A DNA stretch of 64,000 nt, taken from positions 26,515-90,514 of the forward strand of contig CALJDG010000048.1 of the NCBI GenBank assembly GCA_938023865.1, written 5' to 3'. Below, piece after piece: positions 8,702-16,922 of this stretch. Each line of letters starts with the position of its first letter. Position 1 is the stretch's first letter. Below the pieces are notes generated by a model. That model made no database searches and was not told where the DNA came from. It saw only the letters and a program-made list of their open reading frames with translations. The position numbers and the translations under genes were made by a program. The stretch is from an uncultured archaeon (GTDB lineage Archaea; Thermoproteota; Bathyarchaeia; Bathyarchaeales; Bathycorpusculaceae).

Positions 8702-9208
8702 ATGAGCACACTTTGGGAGCTTATTGCCAACGCCGTAAAATTCATATTTCCAGCTTACTGTGCCAACGCCATACCGGTGCTCACCGGCGGAGGCCTGCCT
8801 CTTGATCTTGGAAAAAAATTCTTCGACGGAAAACCAATCTTCGGAAGAAACAAAACCTTCAGAGGCTTTTTATCTGGGCTGACTATTGGAACAATAGCCG
8901 GCTTCGCAGAAGCCGCAATTTTCCAAGAATACCAAAGCATAGGTTATTTCGGCTTTTTGTTGTCTTTAGGCGCCTTACTTGGCGATTTAGCTGGAGCCTT
9001 TCTGAAAAGGAGACTGGGAATAGCTCCTGGCGGGCTTTTACCTATAGTAGATCAGGTGGATTTTGTTGTCGGAGCTTTAATATTCTCCATCCCGTTACGT
9101 GTTTTATACCTTGAGCTTACGTTGTCTGTACTTGTTATAACACCTCCGTTGCACATGGCAACGAATTTTGCAGCCTACAAACTTGGATTAAAAAGCAGTC
9201 CATGGTGA
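8702..9208 (+). CDS. carS: CDP-archaeol synthase CarS
   Basis: Membrane enzyme that transfers CMP from CTP to 2,3-di-O-geranylgeranylglyceryl phosphate, giving the activated precursor of archaeal polar lipids. The signature LTGGGLPLDLGKKFFDGKPIFGRNKTFRGFLSG is at about residues 24-58, and GDLAGAFLKRRLGIAPGGLLPIVDQVDF at about 98-125 holds the second conserved polar site. Four to five hydrophobic segments fit the family; 168 residues is the normal size. It follows radB by 18 bases on the same strand and is probably cotranscribed. It ends 7 bases before a convergent gene. Confidence 0.94.
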   Translation: MSTLWELIANAVKFIFPAYCANAIPVLTGGGLPLDLGKKFFDGKPIFGRNKTFRGFLSGLTIGTIAGFAEAAIFQEYQSIGYFGFLLSLGALLGDLAGAFLKRRLGIAPGGLLPIVDQVDFVVGALIFSIPLRVLYLELTLSVLVITPPLHMATNFAAYKLGLKSSPW

Positions 9209-9215
9209 GCGGAGG

Positions 9216-9650
9216 TTATACGCCCTTCCAGTAGTGCAGCACAGCTTCTAATGAGATATAAGCCATAATCAGCAAGATGGCGCCTATAATAAAAGTTAAA
9301 TAGGCCTGTCTGGGCTTGTAAGCGTATTTTGTGCTTTGATAAATGAACATGGTACCAGCAACACCGAGTGAGAATAAAATCATTGCGATAAGGCTGTCTG
9401 AAACCCACTGCTCAGACAGCTGCGGATAAACAAAGAGAAAACGTTCACCGTAATAGACTGCCGGAAGAGGCCTCACAATTATTAGGTGCAGTCCACCGCC
9501 ATACAAAAAAATGGCAACAGCCATGGCGATTACAGCAAGAGCGAATACTGATGGTTTGGCTGTGGATAGTTTTGTGTAAAGCTTCTGTAGGGAATAGGAC
9601 ATTGAAACTGCTGTTTTTTTGGCTTTACGCGCCACCTTTTTCCCATCCAA
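9216..9650 (-). CDS. Small membrane protein of unknown function, topA operon
   Basis: 144 residues with a lysine-rich N terminus (MDGKKVARKAKK) and three likely membrane helices at about 35-55 (VFALAVIAMAVAIFLYGGGLHL), 85-105 (DSLIAMILFSLGVAGTMFIY) and 118-138 (YLTFIIGAILLIMAYI). The positive-inside rule places the N terminus in the cytosol. No family was recognised. Its start overlaps the end of the upstream 75-residue gene by 26 bases, and that gene overlaps topA, so the three form one operon. Confidence 0.75.
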   Translation of the reverse strand: MDGKKVARKAKKTAVSMSYSLQKLYTKLSTAKPSVFALAVIAMAVAIFLYGGGLHLIIVRPLPAVYYGERFLFVYPQLSEQWVSDSLIAMILFSLGVAGTMFIYQSTKYAYKPRQAYLTFIIGAILLIMAYISLEAVLHYWKGV

Positions 9651-9852
9651 TTTTTATTAGGTGTTCTGCCACCTCTTTTGCCCATTCGCCGGTAAATGGA
9701 TTCTTAACAATCTCACTTAAATACTCTTTCCAAGAAATCTCTAAGGCTTTCTTCCAAACCTCATACTTCTTCACTATACTCTGATACGCTCTGGCGTGCA
9801 GTTCGCAATATCTGTTTTCAACAGCTTCCTTATTGCATATTACGCATTTCAA
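9625..9852 (-). CDS. Small protein with an N-terminal CxxC...C..H zinc-binding motif
   Basis: 75 residues beginning MKCVICNKEAVENRYCELHARAY, where two CxxC-type cysteines plus a C-x2-H pair can bind one zinc. The rest is helical and rich in lysine and tryptophan (VWKKALEISWKEYLSEIV, FTGEWAKEVAEHLI). No named family was recognised. It overlaps the 3' end of topA by 23 bases and the start of the downstream membrane-protein gene by 26 bases, which argues for translational coupling and a real gene. Confidence 0.78.
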   Translation of the reverse strand: MKCVICNKEAVENRYCELHARAYQSIVKKYEVWKKALEISWKEYLSEIVKNPFTGEWAKEVAEHLIKIGWEKGGA

Positions 9853-11926
9853 CTGTTCTCCGCTCCTCCTTTAGTGGACATTTCGGATTAAAACATAGGT
9901 TCCAAGGGCGTCTACCCTTGATGCGAACCTGAACAGTTGGCCAACCGCATCCACGACAACTTCTTCCAAGAGGGCGGGCTGTCCCCCTCTGAGGAAGAGG
10001 AAAGGCGGCCTTACACTGATTCTTGAAGAAATTTGTGCATCCGATAAAGCGCTTTCCAGTTTTTTTCGAATAAAGTATCATGAGCATGCCTGTCCCGCAG
10101 AGTGGGCACGATCCCACGATTCTTTCTTCAAGCCTCGCCCGTTTTATTGCGTTACTCAGCTGTTCGCCTATGGTCTTCTCTTTAGCTTTAAGTCCTTCAA
10201 CCACAGGCTTTAAAATTTCAATTGCATCTAATAGTATGTTTCCGCGTTTTTCTTGGTTGACTTGAATTTTATCCATCTTCTCTTCAAGTTTTTTTGTCAG
10301 CCCTATCGAAACGATTTGGGGACAGTGTCTCTTGAGAACTTCAAGAACTTCAAAGCCTAAATCTGTAACAACCATTCTCTCGTCGCGGACATATTTTCGG
10401 TCATATAAGGTTTGTATGATGTCAGCGCGAGTTGCTTTCGTTCCGATGCCTGCCTCCTCCATTTTCTTAAGTAAACTGCCTGGATTGTACCTAGGAGGCG
10501 GCTTCGTGAACTTGTCTTCTAATATAATCCTTCTAATCTTAAGTATTTGCCCTTCCTCCAGTGGCGGTAAAAGAACCTCCTCCGATCTTACGTACGGCTC
10601 GTAAAAGCGCAACCAGCCCTCCTTTAATGTCTGCCTCCCTCTCAAGAAGAACCTTTGCCCATCAACATTTATGCAAACTTTCAGGCTCTGTCTTATGGCT
10701 GGTTCTCCAAAAACTGCCAGAAATCTCCTAACAACCAGATCCCATATTCGCCTTTCAGGTTCTTCAAGCACCCTTTCAGGAAGGTTTCCGGTTGGGTATA
10801 TGGCCGGGTGCGCTGGATCCTCTTTTTTCCCTTCATTCGGCTTGAGTTCCTTTTTGGATAAGAGTTCTGCCGCAAGCTTTCTGTATTCGGAAACACCGCT
10901 CAGGTTCTTCAATATCGCCTCATAATTTATTGCTGGTGGAAGTTTTTGGCTACTTGTTCTAGGATATGAGATCAAGGCGTCCAGGTATAGGCGCTGAGCA
11001 ATATCTAAGGTTCGTCGAGGAGTATAGCCAAATAGGCTGTAAGCCTCGCTTTGCAGTGCTCCAATGTCAAAGGGTGTTGGCGGCATCTGCTGAAACTGTT
11101 TAACTTCCATGTTTTCAACTATGCAGTCCTTCCCTTTACAAGCGTTCACAACCGTGTCAGCCTCTTTTCTAGTTTCAATAATGTCCTTTTCATATTCAGC
11201 CTCGAAAACCTGATTACCGATTTCAACTTCAGCTTTAATCTGCCAGTACGGTGTAGGCACAAAACTTCTTATCGCCTTTTCTCTGGCAACCAGAAACCTT
11301 AAGGTGGGACCCTGCACTCTTCCTGTGCTTAGTGTAGCGTATTTTCCACTCCAGTCTTTTGCAGCCATTGTTAACGCTCTTGAAAGGTTAACGCCGTAAA
11401 GCCAGTCAATTTCGTGTCTTGTTTTTCCGGCCTCTATGAGGGCGAAATCTAGTTTTGGCAGCAGCTCCGCGTAGGATTTTTCCAGTTCCTCTTTGGTTAG
11501 CGTAGAGTACTTCATCCTTTTCGCAACGTTTTCCTTGTTGCCGCACGCGTATTTTAGTATGCAATATCCAATTATGCTCCCCTCAATGTCGTAGTCGCAA
11601 GCATCAATGTATGTATCAGCGTCCGTAGCTAGCTTTGATATTGTTTCAAGCCAAGCACGAGTTTGTTTAGCACCTCTCTCCGCCACGTAACGAGGAACCC
11701 ATCTAAAACTGAAAACAGGATAATAATTTCTTCCGCTTTTCTCCTCGGCGACCGTGTATAAATGTCCAATAGCTGGCACGACAATTATCTGTCTATCCTT
11801 CTCAGCTATGTAGTAGGGAACGCCATTTTCTTCCATCTTCTTGGCTTTGCCTTTCAAGTCAAGGGCTGAAGCTATCCTTTGAGCGGCATCCGGCTTTTCT
11901 GTAATAATGAGCGTGTATTTTCCCAT
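9830..11926 (-). CDS. topA: DNA topoisomerase I (type IA) with C-terminal zinc ribbons
   Basis: Relaxes negative supercoils by passing a strand through a transient 5'-phosphotyrosyl nick. The Toprim domain starts at IITEKPDAAQRIASAL (8-22) and carries the metal-binding DYDIEG at 111-116. The active-site tyrosine is Tyr321 in ISYPRTSSQKLP. At the C terminus are two zinc ribbons: CPLCGTGMLM...CTNFFKNQC and CRGCGWPTVQV...CFNPKC. The 698 residues fit archaeal TopA/Topo III. The gene leads an operon with two small overlapping genes and diverges from the 54-residue zinc-ribbon gene at 12088. Confidence 0.96.
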   Translation of the reverse strand: MGKYTLIITEKPDAAQRIASALDLKGKAKKMEENGVPYYIAEKDRQIIVVPAIGHLYTVAEEKSGRNYYPVFSFRWVPRYVAERGAKQTRAWLETISKLATDADTYIDACDYDIEGSIIGYCILKYACGNKENVAKRMKYSTLTKEELEKSYAELLPKLDFALIEAGKTRHEIDWLYGVNLSRALTMAAKDWSGKYATLSTGRVQGPTLRFLVAREKAIRSFVPTPYWQIKAEVEIGNQVFEAEYEKDIIETRKEADTVVNACKGKDCIVENMEVKQFQQMPPTPFDIGALQSEAYSLFGYTPRRTLDIAQRLYLDALISYPRTSSQKLPPAINYEAILKNLSGVSEYRKLAAELLSKKELKPNEGKKEDPAHPAIYPTGNLPERVLEEPERRIWDLVVRRFLAVFGEPAIRQSLKVCINVDGQRFFLRGRQTLKEGWLRFYEPYVRSEEVLLPPLEEGQILKIRRIILEDKFTKPPPRYNPGSLLKKMEEAGIGTKATRADIIQTLYDRKYVRDERMVVTDLGFEVLEVLKRHCPQIVSIGLTKKLEEKMDKIQVNQEKRGNILLDAIEILKPVVEGLKAKEKTIGEQLSNAIKRARLEERIVGSCPLCGTGMLMILYSKKTGKRFIGCTNFFKNQCKAAFPLPQRGTARPLGRSCRGCGWPTVQVRIKGRRPWNLCFNPKCPLKEERRTVEMRNMQ

Positions 11927-12037
11927 GCTGGCTGGACCACATCTTTGATGTTGAACGCTTCAATGATAACCTTTCAGTAAAAATTAAAAGTTTCTATTTG
12001 AATTCAGGGTGTGGACCTGCTTTTTAGGGTTCGCAAC

Positions 12038-12048
12038 CGATAAATATG
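12038..12048 (+). promoter_or_regulatory. Probable TATA box for the zinc-ribbon/gcvT unit
   Basis: The AT-rich element CGATAAATATG lies about 45 bases ahead of the TTG start at 12088, with an expected transcription start near 12068-12072. It sits in the divergent gap between topA and the small zinc-ribbon gene. The call rests on sequence match and spacing only. Confidence 0.45.
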
Positions 12049-12087
12049 GCATAAGCATTACACCCTTTTTGTTGAGGAGATGAAAAC

Positions 12088-12252
12088 TTGCCTCAAAGAG
12101 TTGTCTGCCACCAATGTGGCCACGTTTTGTACGAAGGAAGCGAACTTAAGCCTCCAGACGAAATTTTGCACAAACATAATGGGAAATGCCCTCAGTGCGG
12201 TAGAAAACTTGCTCTTATACCATTAAACGTTGAAGTAAAACCCATAAAATAA
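12088..12252 (+). CDS. Small zinc-ribbon protein (54 residues) ahead of gcvT
   Basis: A TTG start preceded by GAGGAGATG opens a 54-residue frame beginning MPQRVVCHQCGHVLYEG and containing CPQCGRKLALIP. Two CxxC knuckles about 29 residues apart form one treble-clef or zinc-ribbon site, with a histidine pair (HKHNG) between them. Basic residues surround the second knuckle. No specific family is claimed; it resembles tiny archaeal zinc ribbons of unknown role. It ends 26 bases ahead of gcvT on the same strand and is probably cotranscribed. Confidence 0.82.
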   Translation: MPQRVVCHQCGHVLYEGSELKPPDEILHKHNGKCPQCGRKLALIPLNVEVKPIK

Positions 12253-12278
12253 CACTTTTCTATTTTGGAGGCGTAGAC

Positions 12279-13412
12279 ATGCGAAAAATCCAGCTTTACG
12301 AAATCCACAAGAAAACCGCGAAAATGACCGAGTTCGCCGGATTCGAAATGCCCTTATGGTATAAAGGAATCAAAGAAGAGCATCTTGCAGTACGAAACAG
12401 CGTAGGCATTTTTGACGTTTCTCACATGGGAAGAGTGATCATCACTGGGAGAGATGCCGTAAGCTTCCTAAACTATGTCATAACTAATGACACGACAACA
12501 TTAACGCCAAACAGCGCCTTATACTCCGTCATGTGCAACGAAAACGGCGGAATAATTGATGATTTTGTTATAAGCTGCCTTGAAGAGGAAAAGTTTCTGC
12601 TTGTTCCAAACGCTACAAATAGAGAAAAGGACTTCAACTGGTTGGTTAAAAAAGCTGAAGGTTTTAAAGTCAAAATCGAGGATGTTTCAGATAAAGTGGC
12701 AATGTTTGCTGTTCAAGGACCTAACGCCGAAAAAACTTTACAGAAAATCTGCTACGCAAATTTAAACAAAATTGAAAGATTCAAATGCATAACAGCTAAA
12801 TTAGCAGGTACTGATGTATTTTTATCTAGGACCGGCTATACAGGCGAAGACGGCTTTGAAGTTTATGCGTGGAACACGTCCCTAGACAAGCCAGACAACG
12901 CCGTAAAATTGTGGAACGCCATTCTTGAAGCTGGCAAGCCTTTCAGGATAGAGCCCTGCGGTTTGGGTGCAAGAGACACGTTAAGGCTTGAGGCCGGATT
13001 ATGCCTATACGAAAATGACATAGACGAAAACATAACTCCATTAGAGGCTAGACTAGGCTTTGTGGTAAAATTCCAAAAAGACAACTTCATAGGAAAAAAC
13101 GCCCTTTTAAAACAAAAGGAAGAAGGAATTAAGCAAAGACGGGTTGGACTGCAAATGATTGAGCAAGGCATACCAAGACAAGGCTTCAAAATATACAACG
13201 AAAAAGGCGATAACATAGGGCAAGTGACCAGCGGAACCTTCTCGCCACTGCTTAAATGTGGCATAGCAATGGCTTACATTCAAACACAATACGCCCAGGA
13301 AGGAAGCATCGTGAACATTGAAATTCGCAGAAAAATGGCTAAGGCAAAGATTGTGCCGTTTCCATTCTACGACGCCGAAAAATACGGATATAAAAGGAAG
13401 ACAACCGCATAA
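12279..13412 (+). CDS. gcvT: Aminomethyltransferase, glycine cleavage system T protein
   Basis: Transfers the methylene group from aminomethyl-dihydrolipoyl-H-protein to tetrahydrofolate (or the archaeal analogue) and releases ammonia. The 377 residues start with KIQLYEIHKKTAKMTEFAGFEMPLWY and carry VGIFDVSHMGRVIITG, GIIDDFVIS, LSRTGYTGEDGFEVY, PCGLGARDTLRLEAGLCLYENDI, and the C-terminal TSGTFSPLLKCGIAMAYI, all standard for GcvT. A GGAGG-type site precedes the ATG. GcvH lies far away at 41.5 kb; GcvP and a classical L protein are not in the window. In deep archaea the system may run in either direction; direction is not shown by sequence. Confidence 0.96.
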   Translation: MRKIQLYEIHKKTAKMTEFAGFEMPLWYKGIKEEHLAVRNSVGIFDVSHMGRVIITGRDAVSFLNYVITNDTTTLTPNSALYSVMCNENGGIIDDFVISCLEEEKFLLVPNATNREKDFNWLVKKAEGFKVKIEDVSDKVAMFAVQGPNAEKTLQKICYANLNKIERFKCITAKLAGTDVFLSRTGYTGEDGFEVYAWNTSLDKPDNAVKLWNAILEAGKPFRIEPCGLGARDTLRLEAGLCLYENDIDENITPLEARLGFVVKFQKDNFIGKNALLKQKEEGIKQRRVGLQMIEQGIPRQGFKIYNEKGDNIGQVTSGTFSPLLKCGIAMAYIQTQYAQEGSIVNIEIRRKMAKAKIVPFPFYDAEKYGYKRKTTA

Positions 13413-13480
13413 AACTATTTAACCAACCGTAAGGGAAATAAAACACCTTCATAACCTTTATTGAAGAGCTGGAAATACGA

Positions 13481-15775
13481 ATGGAAACAAGAAGCCCTTC
13501 CAAAAAAGAGTTAATAATTAACGGCATTAAAAGCTTTGGAAAACTCCGCCCAAAATTAAGCCACGCTACAATAATGACCATTACGGCTTTAACAATTATA
13601 CTTTTTATAGCCTTTACTATACGTCTTTTTCCAATGCGTTGGGAAATAGACCCAGCAACTGGAAAATCAAATCTCCTACTGTCTGAGTTCGATCCATATT
13701 CCCATTACCGTTTCACTGAAAAAATAGTTAAAGATGGCTTCCTTTCATGGGCTATAGAAAACGAAGGAAAAGGATGGATTGACTATCAGAGATGGTATCC
13801 TCAAGGTTTTTATGTGGCTAAAGCCGCCTTTCCCGGACTTCCAATGACGGCGGCCTTCCTCTACGAAGTAATTTCTATGCTTGGCGTAAACATAGACTTG
13901 ATGAGTTTCTGCGCAATTTTCCCAGCCATCATGGGAGCGCTGGCATGCCTCGCTATATACTTCCTCGGAAAAGATTTGGGCGGCAAACCAGTAGGCTTAT
14001 TAGCTGCGCTTTTCTTGGCTTTTGAACCATCATATATTCAAAGGACATCATTAGGCTTTTTTGATGATGAAACCATTGGCGTGCTCTCCCTCATACTTTT
14101 CTCTTTCTTATTTCTGAGAGCCATTGAAGAGGATAAGCCAGTCAGCTCAACTGTAAAATATGCCCTCACCGCCGGCGCAATTTTGGGCTACTTCAGCGCC
14201 GGGTGGGGTGCAGCCTATTACCTCATAGGACTTATAACCTTATTTACACTAGTTTTGCTGATAATGAGAAGGTATACACGAAAACTTTTTCTTGCTTACG
14301 GCTTAACTTTCGGGTTTGGTTTACTCATCGCTATAAATGTTCCAAAGCTTTCACCGAACTATCTATTAACAAGCGCTATATTGCCAGTCGCCGCTGTTTT
14401 TGGTATGCTCTGCCTAGCGGAAGTTATAACTAACATGAAAAGAGCTAAATGGAAAGTTGTATCAGTTATAGTTTTTTCAGGCCTTGTTCTTGGCGGCGTC
14501 ATGGCACTTTGGTATACGGGATACATGCAAGGCATAGCTGGAAAGTTCATTTCCGTTTTAAATCCCTTCACTCGAGAAGCTTCACCGCTTGTTGAGTCTG
14601 TTGCTGAACATAGGATATCCGCATGGGGCTCCATATACTACGAGTTCGGCATTATGATAATCTTCTTTATAATTGGATTATTCTTTATTCTTGGAAATTT
14701 AAACAACAGAAACCTATTTCTTCTCGTCTTTGGTTTGACATCGCTTTATTTTGCATGTTCAATGGTACGCCTTTTTGTGCTTATGGCTCCAGCCTTCTCC
14801 CTTTTAGCTACTGCTGGGATTAGTGGACTTCTGAAGCCCTTCGCAACGTTGCTGAAAGAGCCTCCAAGAATAAGTGTTAAGAAAAAGTTTGGGCTGGAGC
14901 GTGTTGGAAGGGAGTTCAGCGGCATGGCAGTGTTTCTAATATTTTTAATATTAATGGTGAACTTGGCTTTTCCAATGCCGAGAGTTTACACGCAAGCCTT
15001 CACGCCTACAACAATATCTGGGGGAAGCCTTTCAGTATCGCCACAGCACCTAAGCACGCCTGTAAAGGAGTGGATTGATATGTTATATTTGATGAGAACA
15101 AGGCTAAGCCCAAACACCGTTGTTTGCAGCTGGTGGGATTATGGATATTGGATGACAATATTGGGCAACGTTACCTCACTAGCGGACAACGCAACAATAA
15201 ATACAACCCAAATAGAAAACATCGGCTTCATCTTTATAGCCAATGAGACACAATCAATGAAGATGCTAAAGTTATATAATGCATCCTATATCCTTGTATT
15301 CACAACCATTCACGCCGATTACGGCGAATGGATAAATGCTGGCGGCGACGAGGGTAAATGGATTTGGATGGCGGCCATATCTGGAAAGGCGCGTAGCCGC
15401 TTTATAGAGAGGGGCTTCATCTCTGATGGTGAAATGTGGAATGAAAAACTTGACGACGTAAGGACACTATTTGGAAACTACACTCTTGGAACAAATTGGA
15501 TAGATACTAATAAAAATGGTCAGCCGGACAGCGGTGAACTTGAGCCGAATATTAGAGGACAGAACACGACAATTTACAAGCTGATGCGGTATGCTGTTGA
15601 AAGCTGGAAGCAAAAGCAAGGCAAAGGTGTTTTAACAATTGAGCTCCTCTATTTTACACCAGAATACATAGCTGGGTTGGATAATGACGGAAGCAAATAT
15701 GGTAAAGTTGTTCCGCTTGTTTGCCTCTACAAAATTAACTGGGAAAAATATTACAGTGAACATCCAAGCGGGTAA
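13481..15775 (+). CDS. aglB: Oligosaccharyltransferase AglB/Stt3
   Basis: Transfers lipid-linked glycans to asparagine in N-x-S/T sequons on the outer face of the membrane. The 764 residues have a cytosolic N terminus, about thirteen membrane helices (40-500) and a C-terminal soluble domain. The first external loop carries SEFDPYSHYR (metal-binding acidic motif); a second acidic motif is GFFDDETIG. The sequon-binding WWDYGYW is at residues 551-557. The downstream neighbour, 11 bases away, is a GlcNAc-1-P transferase, so lipid-linked glycan synthesis and transfer are encoded together. Sequon-rich surface proteins at 30.5 and 61.6 kb are likely clients. Confidence 0.95.
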   Translation: METRSPSKKELIINGIKSFGKLRPKLSHATIMTITALTIILFIAFTIRLFPMRWEIDPATGKSNLLLSEFDPYSHYRFTEKIVKDGFLSWAIENEGKGWIDYQRWYPQGFYVAKAAFPGLPMTAAFLYEVISMLGVNIDLMSFCAIFPAIMGALACLAIYFLGKDLGGKPVGLLAALFLAFEPSYIQRTSLGFFDDETIGVLSLILFSFLFLRAIEEDKPVSSTVKYALTAGAILGYFSAGWGAAYYLIGLITLFTLVLLIMRRYTRKLFLAYGLTFGFGLLIAINVPKLSPNYLLTSAILPVAAVFGMLCLAEVITNMKRAKWKVVSVIVFSGLVLGGVMALWYTGYMQGIAGKFISVLNPFTREASPLVESVAEHRISAWGSIYYEFGIMIIFFIIGLFFILGNLNNRNLFLLVFGLTSLYFACSMVRLFVLMAPAFSLLATAGISGLLKPFATLLKEPPRISVKKKFGLERVGREFSGMAVFLIFLILMVNLAFPMPRVYTQAFTPTTISGGSLSVSPQHLSTPVKEWIDMLYLMRTRLSPNTVVCSWWDYGYWMTILGNVTSLADNATINTTQIENIGFIFIANETQSMKMLKLYNASYILVFTTIHADYGEWINAGGDEGKWIWMAAISGKARSRFIERGFISDGEMWNEKLDDVRTLFGNYTLGTNWIDTNKNGQPDSGELEPNIRGQNTTIYKLMRYAVESWKQKQGKGVLTIELLYFTPEYIAGLDNDGSKYGKVVPLVCLYKINWEKYYSEHPSG

Positions 15776-15786
15776 GGGAAAAACAT

Positions 15787-16662
15787 TTGTTTCCAAAGGT
15801 TCCTGATCAGCATAAGATTAGTAAGCCCTTGGTTCCAACGGGTTTAGGCGTTATATACGTTATTGTGAGCGCGGCTTACCTTTTCTTTCTGCACGCCCTC
15901 GGATTTGACGTCGAATCTAACGGTGGTAATGTTTCTACGGCTTTGACTTTGGCCGTTTGCATATTATTTGGAGGTTTTATGGGTTTGCTTGATGACTGGA
16001 TGGATTTGCGTTGGCGTTACAAAGCTTTTTTCCCATTGGTGGCGACGGTTCCTTTGATGGCTTTGGCATACAGAGCTGGTGCACGTACGGTTATAACGCT
16101 CCCAATTGTAGGCACGTTGGATTTTCATATATACTATTTTTTTGTGCTAATCCCGTTGATTGTAACAGTTGCCACTAATACTATTAACCAGTTGGGTGGG
16201 CTAAATGGTTTAGAAACCGTTTGCCCTGCAATTGTTTTGATCGGACTCATGATTGCGTCCGGAGAAAAGGCCGTTTTATTAATTCTTCCTTTGGCTGTTT
16301 GGCTTCTGCTCGCCTTTTTCAATTTTCAGGGAAAGATTTTTGTTGGAAATACCGGCTCCTTTGCCATCGGGATTACTTTGGCAGCCTTTGCAATAATTTC
16401 CGATGTGAAATGGTGCTTGTTAATCTCGCTTATACCATACATAGTTAATTCTTCAATGATATTATTGAACTACTTCTTTTTCCGAACCAAGGCGAACGTT
16501 TCTTTCGATGGAAAAAGACTTTTCTCAGACCATAGGAGAAGCCTAATAACATTCATTACTTATAAACGGCCTATGACCGAGCGGCAAGTTGTTGCCATTA
16601 TAGCTTTATTGGTTGCTGTTTCAACATTTATCGCTGTAGTCGCTCAAAGGTTCTTACTTTAG
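15787..16662 (+). CDS. Polyprenyl-phosphate GlcNAc-1-phosphate transferase (Alg7/MraY superfamily)
   Basis: Attaches a sugar 1-phosphate, probably GlcNAc-1-P, to dolichyl phosphate, starting lipid-linked glycan assembly. Catalytic features are the DD pair at 69-70 in GLLDDWMDLRWRYK, NQLGGLNGLE at 134-143 and VGNTGSFAIG. A basic loop near the C terminus (RLFSDHRRSLITFITYKRP) holds the histidine motif of the eukaryotic/archaeal branch. Nine to ten helices are visible. It starts at TTG; an in-frame stop lies 10 codons upstream, so the usual first helix before PDQHKISKPLVPTGLG is absent or very short. At 291 residues it is on the small side for the family. Confidence 0.88.
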   Translation: MFPKVPDQHKISKPLVPTGLGVIYVIVSAAYLFFLHALGFDVESNGGNVSTALTLAVCILFGGFMGLLDDWMDLRWRYKAFFPLVATVPLMALAYRAGARTVITLPIVGTLDFHIYYFFVLIPLIVTVATNTINQLGGLNGLETVCPAIVLIGLMIASGEKAVLLILPLAVWLLLAFFNFQGKIFVGNTGSFAIGITLAAFAIISDVKWCLLISLIPYIVNSSMILLNYFFFRTKANVSFDGKRLFSDHRRSLITFITYKRPMTERQVVAIIALLVAVSTFIAVVAQRFLL

Positions 16663-16664
16663 GC

Positions 16665-16689
16665 TTTGTGTAATATTTGTTATCACAAA
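16665..16689 (+). repeat. Hairpin just after the GlcNAc-1-P transferase gene
   Basis: TTTGTG at 16665-16670 pairs with CACAAA at 16684-16689 across a short AT-rich loop, 2 bases after the stop codon. It may be a processing or termination hairpin of the Stt3 operon or a palindromic operator. No poly-T tract follows, so a terminator is not firmly supported. Confidence 0.35.
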
Positions 16690-16826
16690 AGGCAAAAATT
16701 AGTTGAGGGTAAGCTTAATCATGGATGTTGTTAAAATGTCAGTCTAGTTCGGAGTATACGCTTAATATGGAAACAGAGCAGCCAAGCCGCTCGAGAGGAA
16801 ACGACTGGAATAGCGGAAAAGAACAC

Positions 16827-16834
16827 TTTTATAT
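16827..16834 (+). promoter_or_regulatory. TATA box of queT
   Basis: TTTTATAT centred near 16831 predicts transcription starting about 26 bases later, near 16855-16860, which is right where the structured leader of queT begins. This spacing supports an RNA leader of about 65 bases containing little besides the fold and the Shine-Dalgarno sequence. Confidence 0.6.
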
Positions 16835-16856
16835 TGCCTAACTATTATGCTGTTTT

Positions 16857-16922
16857 GTTGGCGGGTGAGTGGTGCCTCCCACCCGTTCCGCCATACAAAC
16901 CCCGGCGTAGGGAGGTTAAAAA
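16857..16922 (+). ncRNA. Structured queT leader: candidate preQ1-II-like riboswitch with a pseudoknot over the ribosome binding site
   Basis: Three helices can form together. P2: 16860-16867 with 16880-16887 (eight pairs including two G-U). P3 pseudoknot: loop bases CCUCC at 16875-16879 with the Shine-Dalgarno GGAGG at 16911-16915. P4: CGCC at 16889-16892 with GGCG at 16904-16907, inside the linker. This order equals that of the bacterial preQ1-II (COG4708) riboswitch, which also controls QueT-type transporters by hiding the Shine-Dalgarno. An exclusive alternative stem pairs GGCGG 16860-16864 with CCGCC 16888-16892 and GTGG 16869-16872 with CCAC 16879-16882, giving a possible on/off switch. 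Ligand (preQ1, preQ0, queuine or archaeosine base) is unknown. Nucleotide-level match to the known class was not tested. Confidence 0.62.

Noticed and set aside
9830-11926. DYDIEGS in topoisomerase I as a mutated Toprim motif
   Set aside because: From memory this variant is usual in archaeal type IA enzymes, and the tyrosine site is intact.
12001-12060. GGTTCGCAACC-like sequence suggesting a tRNA T arm
   Set aside because: No acceptor, D or anticodon arm can be built around it; no tRNA gene was seen anywhere in the window.
15787-16662. GlcNAc-1-P transferase as a broken gene because the first helix is missing
   Set aside because: All catalytic motifs and the remaining helices are intact, and the operon spacing is normal; a short N terminus is the simpler reading.
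16787-16816. CCGCT/AGCGG stem upstream of queT as part of the riboswitch
   Set aside because: It lies upstream of the TATA box and would not be in the queT transcript.
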